Notes under the pieces: model-generated | The model's input: the letters and a program-made list of their open reading frames with translations, nothing else | What the model was told of the DNA's origin: nothing | The model's database searches: none | Part shown: piece after piece, positions 60,980 through 64,000 of the stretch | Layout of the letters: every line of letters starts with the position of its first letter | Position numbering within the stretch: position 1 is the first letter of the stretch | Translations under genes and position numbers: made by a program | Source: JAAXQD01 sp963790095 | Lineage (GTDB): Bacteria > Desulfobacterota > Desulfobacteria > Desulfobacterales > UBA11574 | NCBI GenBank assembly: GCA_963790095.1 | Contig: CAWBNO010000034.1 | Coordinates: 62,001 to 126,000, forward strand | Reading direction: 5' to 3' | Length of the DNA stretch: 64,000 nt

Positions 60980-62065
60980 TCAAAAATATTTGCCTTTCAA
61001 ATACCACTCATAAACGCTTTTGATACCGTCTCTCAAATCAATTGTCGGTTTCCATCCCAGTTTTTTTATTTTTGAAATATCGAGCAACTTCTGCAAAGTT
61101 CCATCCGGTTTATCTTGATCCCATCTCACAGTCCCATTATAACCGACAACTTCAGCGACTATTGCCGCAATTTCCTTGACCATCTGATCCTTGCCACACC
61201 CAATATTTATTAATGGTGTGTCTTTATCGTCGAAAAACGTGTCAAAAGCTTTTATATTCATTTGGGCTAATAAAATACAGGCATCTGCAAGATCGTCCAC
61301 ATGTAGAAACTCTCTTTTGGGATTGCCGCTCCCCCAAAGGAGCACTGAAGTTTTAGCTTCTGAAGGCTCAGGCGGAATGGTTGAATAAGACGTTTCGTAA
61401 CCGATCAGTCGTTTTATTTCTTCTGGAATGATACCATATTTTATTTCATCTATTTTTATTGATTCCCAATTACCCTTATCTGCGAGTTTAGCTAAATGAA
61501 ACTTTCGGATCAGAGCCGGGAGAACATGGCTGGTATCAAGATCGAAATTATCGTTCGGCCCATACAGATTCGTGGGCATAACACACAGATATTTTGTACC
61601 GTATTGGCGATTATAGGCCTGGCACATTTTAATTCCAGCAATTTTAGCCACAGCATAGGGTTCATTGGTCGGCTCGAGGGGTCCGGTTAGGAGGTACTCT
61701 TCTTTCATGGGCTGAGGACACTTTTTGGGATAAATACATGAGGAGCCCAAAAAGAGCAATCGCGTTACGCCGGTTTTCCAGCCTGCATGGATAACATTAT
61801 TTTGAATGGCCAGATTTGTATGGATGAATTCTGCGGGATAGGTGGAGTTGGCCATTATGCCGCCAACTTTTGCCGCAGCGAGGAAAACATACTCTGGTTT
61901 TTTCGATTGAAAAAAAGCATCGACATCAGACTGACGTGTGAGATCCAGATCCGAATGGTTTCTTACGATCAGGTTTGAATACCCGTCGGCGTCTAATCTG
62001 CGAAGCAATGCAGAGCCTACAAGCCCGGTGTGCCCTGCGATGTATATTCTGGCGTTTTTTTCCAT
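60980..62065 (-). CDS. fcl: GDP-L-fucose synthase
   Basis: A 361-residue extended SDR that converts GDP-4-keto-6-deoxymannose to GDP-L-fucose. Motifs: AGHTGLVGSALLRRL (NADP binding), LAAAKVGGIMAN, GSSCIYPKKCPQPMKEEYLL, PYAVAKIAGIKMCQAYNRQYG (catalytic Tyr and Lys), MPTNLYGPNDNFDLD and a REFLHVDDLADA region. It is about 40 residues longer than the E. coli enzyme because of an insert (GNWESIKIDEIKYGII and YETSYSTIPPEPSEA) before LLWGSGNPKREFLHVDD. Follows gmd in the same strand, giving a complete GDP-fucose branch. Confidence 0.94.
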   Translation of the reverse strand: MEKNARIYIAGHTGLVGSALLRRLDADGYSNLIVRNHSDLDLTRQSDVDAFFQSKKPEYVFLAAAKVGGIMANSTYPAEFIHTNLAIQNNVIHAGWKTGVTRLLFLGSSCIYPKKCPQPMKEEYLLTGPLEPTNEPYAVAKIAGIKMCQAYNRQYGTKYLCVMPTNLYGPNDNFDLDTSHVLPALIRKFHLAKLADKGNWESIKIDEIKYGIIPEEIKRLIGYETSYSTIPPEPSEAKTSVLLWGSGNPKREFLHVDDLADACILLAQMNIKAFDTFFDDKDTPLINIGCGKDQMVKEIAAIVAEVVGYNGTVRWDQDKPDGTLQKLLDISKIKKLGWKPTIDLRDGIKSVYEWYLKGKYF

Positions 62066-62143
62066 TGTTTCGACCTTAAATTCTGCAATAACAATTTTGA
62101 AACTATTTATCCTTCGAGAAAGACGATTTTACAGGATATTAGC

Positions 62144-63298
62144 TTACATGTTCGCCTCGAAGCTATCGGGAATCCCATATCCCTTTTGCTTCCAGATAGC
62201 TTCCCGCATACCATCTTTCAGGTCATGTTCTATCATTTCCTTAACCATCTCTTTAAAAGAAATTTCTTGTTTCCAGCCCAGTTTTTTGACTGCTTTGGAG
62301 GGGTCTCCCAAAAGGGTATCAACTTCTGTGGGTCTAAAATAGCGGGAATCAATACCAACGATGCACTGTCCTTTACGAAGCTCTCGGAGTTGGTCGCGGC
62401 GATCATATTTTTTCAATAACGATGAAGAACGCAATTCTTTGGCAATGCCTTTTTCATGCAGCCCCTCCCCTTCCCATTCGAGCTCAATGCCAATTTCCAT
62501 AAACGCACGTTCACAGAATTCTCTTACCGAATGCTGTTCCCCTGTTGCAATAACATAGTCATCCGGCTGGTCCTGTTGGAGAATGAGCCATTGTGCCCGG
62601 ACAAAATCTTTTGCATGCCCCCAGTCCCGAAAGGCATCAAGGTTTCCAAGATAAAGCTTTTCTTGAAGCCCAAGCGCAATACGAGCCGCTGCCCTGGTAA
62701 TTTTACGAGATACAAAGGTTTCACCGCGAAGTGGGGATTCGTGGTTAAAGAGGATTCCGTTACAGGCAAAAATACCGTATGCTTCGCGATAATTTACAGT
62801 GCACCAGAAAGCATAGAGCTTTGCGCATGCATACGGTGAACGTGGATAAAAGGGGGTCTTTTCGGTTTGGGGAGTTTCAAGAACTTTTCCATATAATTCC
62901 GATGTGGAGGCCTGGTAAAATCTGGTTATTTCTTCAAGTCCAAGCATTCGAATCGCCTCTAATAGACGCAGGGTCCCTAAAGCATCGGCATCAGCGGTGT
63001 ATTCGGGTGCCTCAAAAGATACTTTTACATGGCTTTGGGCACCCAGATTATAAATTTCGTCAGGCTGAACTTCCTGAATAATTCGGATTAGATTTGTAGC
63101 ATCGGTAAGATCACCATAATGGAGAACAAAGCGTACATCCTTTTCATGCGGGTCCTGATACAGGTGATCAACCCGTTGCGTATTAAAAAGAGAAGCCCGG
63201 CGTTTAATGCCGTGCACCTCATACCCTTTGTCCAACAACAGCTCCGCTAAATAAGCACCATCTTGTCCCGTAATTCCGGTAACCAAAGCGCGTTTCAT
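62144..63298 (-). CDS. gmd: GDP-mannose 4,6-dehydratase
   Basis: A 384-residue SDR: ALVTGITGQDGAYLAELLL (NADP loop), HGIKRRASLFNT, LHYGDLTDATNLIRIIQEVQ, SELYGKVLETPQTEKTPFYP and SPYACAKLYAFWCTVNYREAYG (Tyr-Lys). Length and motifs are standard. It oxidises and dehydrates GDP-mannose to the 4-keto-6-deoxy form used by Fcl. Its ATG overlaps the stop of the upstream nucleotidyltransferase gene as ATGA, unusual neighbours for a metabolic gene. The product presumably feeds the nearby glycan locus or another one. Confidence 0.96.
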   Translation of the reverse strand: MKRALVTGITGQDGAYLAELLLDKGYEVHGIKRRASLFNTQRVDHLYQDPHEKDVRFVLHYGDLTDATNLIRIIQEVQPDEIYNLGAQSHVKVSFEAPEYTADADALGTLRLLEAIRMLGLEEITRFYQASTSELYGKVLETPQTEKTPFYPRSPYACAKLYAFWCTVNYREAYGIFACNGILFNHESPLRGETFVSRKITRAAARIALGLQEKLYLGNLDAFRDWGHAKDFVRAQWLILQQDQPDDYVIATGEQHSVREFCERAFMEIGIELEWEGEGLHEKGIAKELRSSSLLKKYDRRDQLRELRKGQCIVGIDSRYFRPTEVDTLLGDPSKAVKKLGWKQEISFKEMVKEMIEHDLKDGMREAIWKQKGYGIPDSFEANM

Positions 63299-63849
63299 TC
63301 TTTATCTCCAGGTGAATTATATAAGCTTATATTTAAATTGTCTGACCAAAGTTTTAAATATCCGCGATCAATTTCATCATCGAATCCTTCATAAATTTTA
63401 TCCAGATCGGCAATATCTTGAGTGCGTTTTGCACAATTCTTTAAGAGGATCAGATCTTCAAGGGTGATGACTTTCAATTTAAATTCAAAAAAATCGATTT
63501 CAAAAGCCCTTTCAATGACATTCTTATGGTATTTAGATTCAGCCAGTATAAAATCGAATATCATCTCTCGATCATCTACGAAATTTATGACCCTCCATAT
63601 TTTTATTAAGTTAAAATGCATGGGTTCTTTGTGGGTTATTATCGATTCAAATTCATCTTCTAACACATCAGTAAAACCGGGGAGCTGTTGTTCTTCAATC
63701 ATTATAAGAATATCAATATCCATTGTCGCTCTTGGCTCTACCAATGCACTAAAAGCGAGTCCGCCGGCTAAAGCATAATCTATCCTTTGCTTATTTAAAA
63801 ATTGCACTATTTTCTTTAACTGATCTATGAGAGTTTCTTTGACGTCCAT
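63295..63849 (-). CDS. Nucleotidyltransferase-fold protein (MNT/AbiEii-like)
   Basis: A 184-residue protein with the minimal nucleotidyltransferase signature AGGLAFSALVEPRATMDID (Gly-Gly, then Asp-x-Asp) and IDILIMIEEQQLPGF. The C-terminal half is helical with RTQDIADLDKIYEGF. Families of this type include toxin-antitoxin components and abortive-infection proteins such as AbiEii, as well as uncharacterised proteins. It is preceded by an overlapping gene and overlaps gmd, so it may have arrived as a small cassette. Biological role unknown. Confidence 0.8.
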   Translation of the reverse strand: MDVKETLIDQLKKIVQFLNKQRIDYALAGGLAFSALVEPRATMDIDILIMIEEQQLPGFTDVLEDEFESIITHKEPMHFNLIKIWRVINFVDDREMIFDFILAESKYHKNVIERAFEIDFFEFKLKVITLEDLILLKNCAKRTQDIADLDKIYEGFDDEIDRGYLKLWSDNLNISLYNSPGDKE

Positions 63850-64000
63850 TTTTTTTCCTTATTCGCTACAATCTCTGCAAATAGTTTTTTTATCAGAGTG
63901 TTATCATCCATAGAACTGTATTTTGATTTTAAGAAAGACTTTCTTAGCTCAAAGCAAAAGGCTGTTATGTCCGGCCAGGCCATTAAATTTTTACTTAATC
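63825..64000 (-). CDS. Small protein, 3' end only (partial, enters from window edge)
   Basis: A frame from the window edge (first full codon at 63996-63998) reads LMAWPDITAFCFELRKSFLK, SSMDDNTLIKKLFAEIVANK and ends at a TAG at 63825-63827, overlapping the start of the nucleotidyltransferase by about 25 bp. Overlap and order suggest a two-gene cassette, with this as the partner. Too short to assign a family; the start is outside the window. Confidence 0.5.
   Translation of the reverse strand, partial: LSKNLMAWPDITAFCFELRKSFLKSKYSSMDDNTLIKKLFAEIVANKEKKWTSKKLS

Noticed and set aside
1..64000. tRNA, rRNA, CRISPR array and transposase genes
   Set aside because: No cloverleaf, no ribosomal signature, no regular direct repeats with spacers and no transposase frame were seen. 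Small RNAs cannot be excluded by eye.

Overview
The window reads as chromosome of an anaerobic Desulfobacterota bacterium, most likely a Desulfobacterales sulfate reducer. This is inferred from the xseA-xseB-ispA-dxs-tlyA order, a type II secretion operon with PilM/PilN/PilO-like platform proteins, a candidate selenoprotein and many dispersed intergenic repeats. No rRNA, tRNA, CRISPR array, integrase or transposase gene was found. Nearly every gene lies on the minus strand; the one clear plus-strand gene is a Bax inhibitor-1 family membrane protein.

Layout. 1-6450: 5' part of an EF-G-like GTPase gene, then isoprenoid and DNA-repair housekeeping genes (tlyA, dxs, ispA, xseB, xseA). 6823-10799: a small hypothetical gene, the BI-1 gene, glmM and a beta-helix protein overlapping it. 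11098-34228: a large surface-polysaccharide locus with an initiating polyprenyl-phosphate sugar transferase, SDR epimerase/decarboxylase, AsnB, a Wzx flippase, several GT2/GT4/GT8 glycosyltransferases, several methyltransferases and a Wzm/Wzt ABC exporter. 34451-43114: exported proteins, including an UshA-like protein whose frame contains one UGA followed by SECIS-like hairpins, a lipoprotein, a transglutaminase-elicitor-like protein, a Trp-Thr-Gly repeat protein and a double CAP-domain protein. 43403-49457: a TonB receptor, sigma-54 response regulator, histidine kinase and ABC-type substrate-binding protein. 49396-60753: a type II secretion operon in the order gspE-F-G-H-I-J-K-L-M-C-D. 60980-64000: GDP-L-fucose synthesis (fcl, gmd), a nucleotidyltransferase and the 3' end of another gene.

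How the parts fit. GlmM supplies amino-sugar precursor; the PNPT enzyme, glycosyltransferases and methyltransferases build a lipid-linked glycan; Wzx and Wzm/Wzt offer two export routes; gmd/fcl supply GDP-fucose. The type II system would export folded periplasmic proteins, and the exported proteins at 34-43 kb are plausible but unproven clients.

Cautions. Four genes carry single-base frame disruptions (five events in all), so either several genes are decaying or the assembly contains small errors. Many spacers hold degenerate short repeats or copies of a small palindromic element, and these also account for several false N-terminal extensions.
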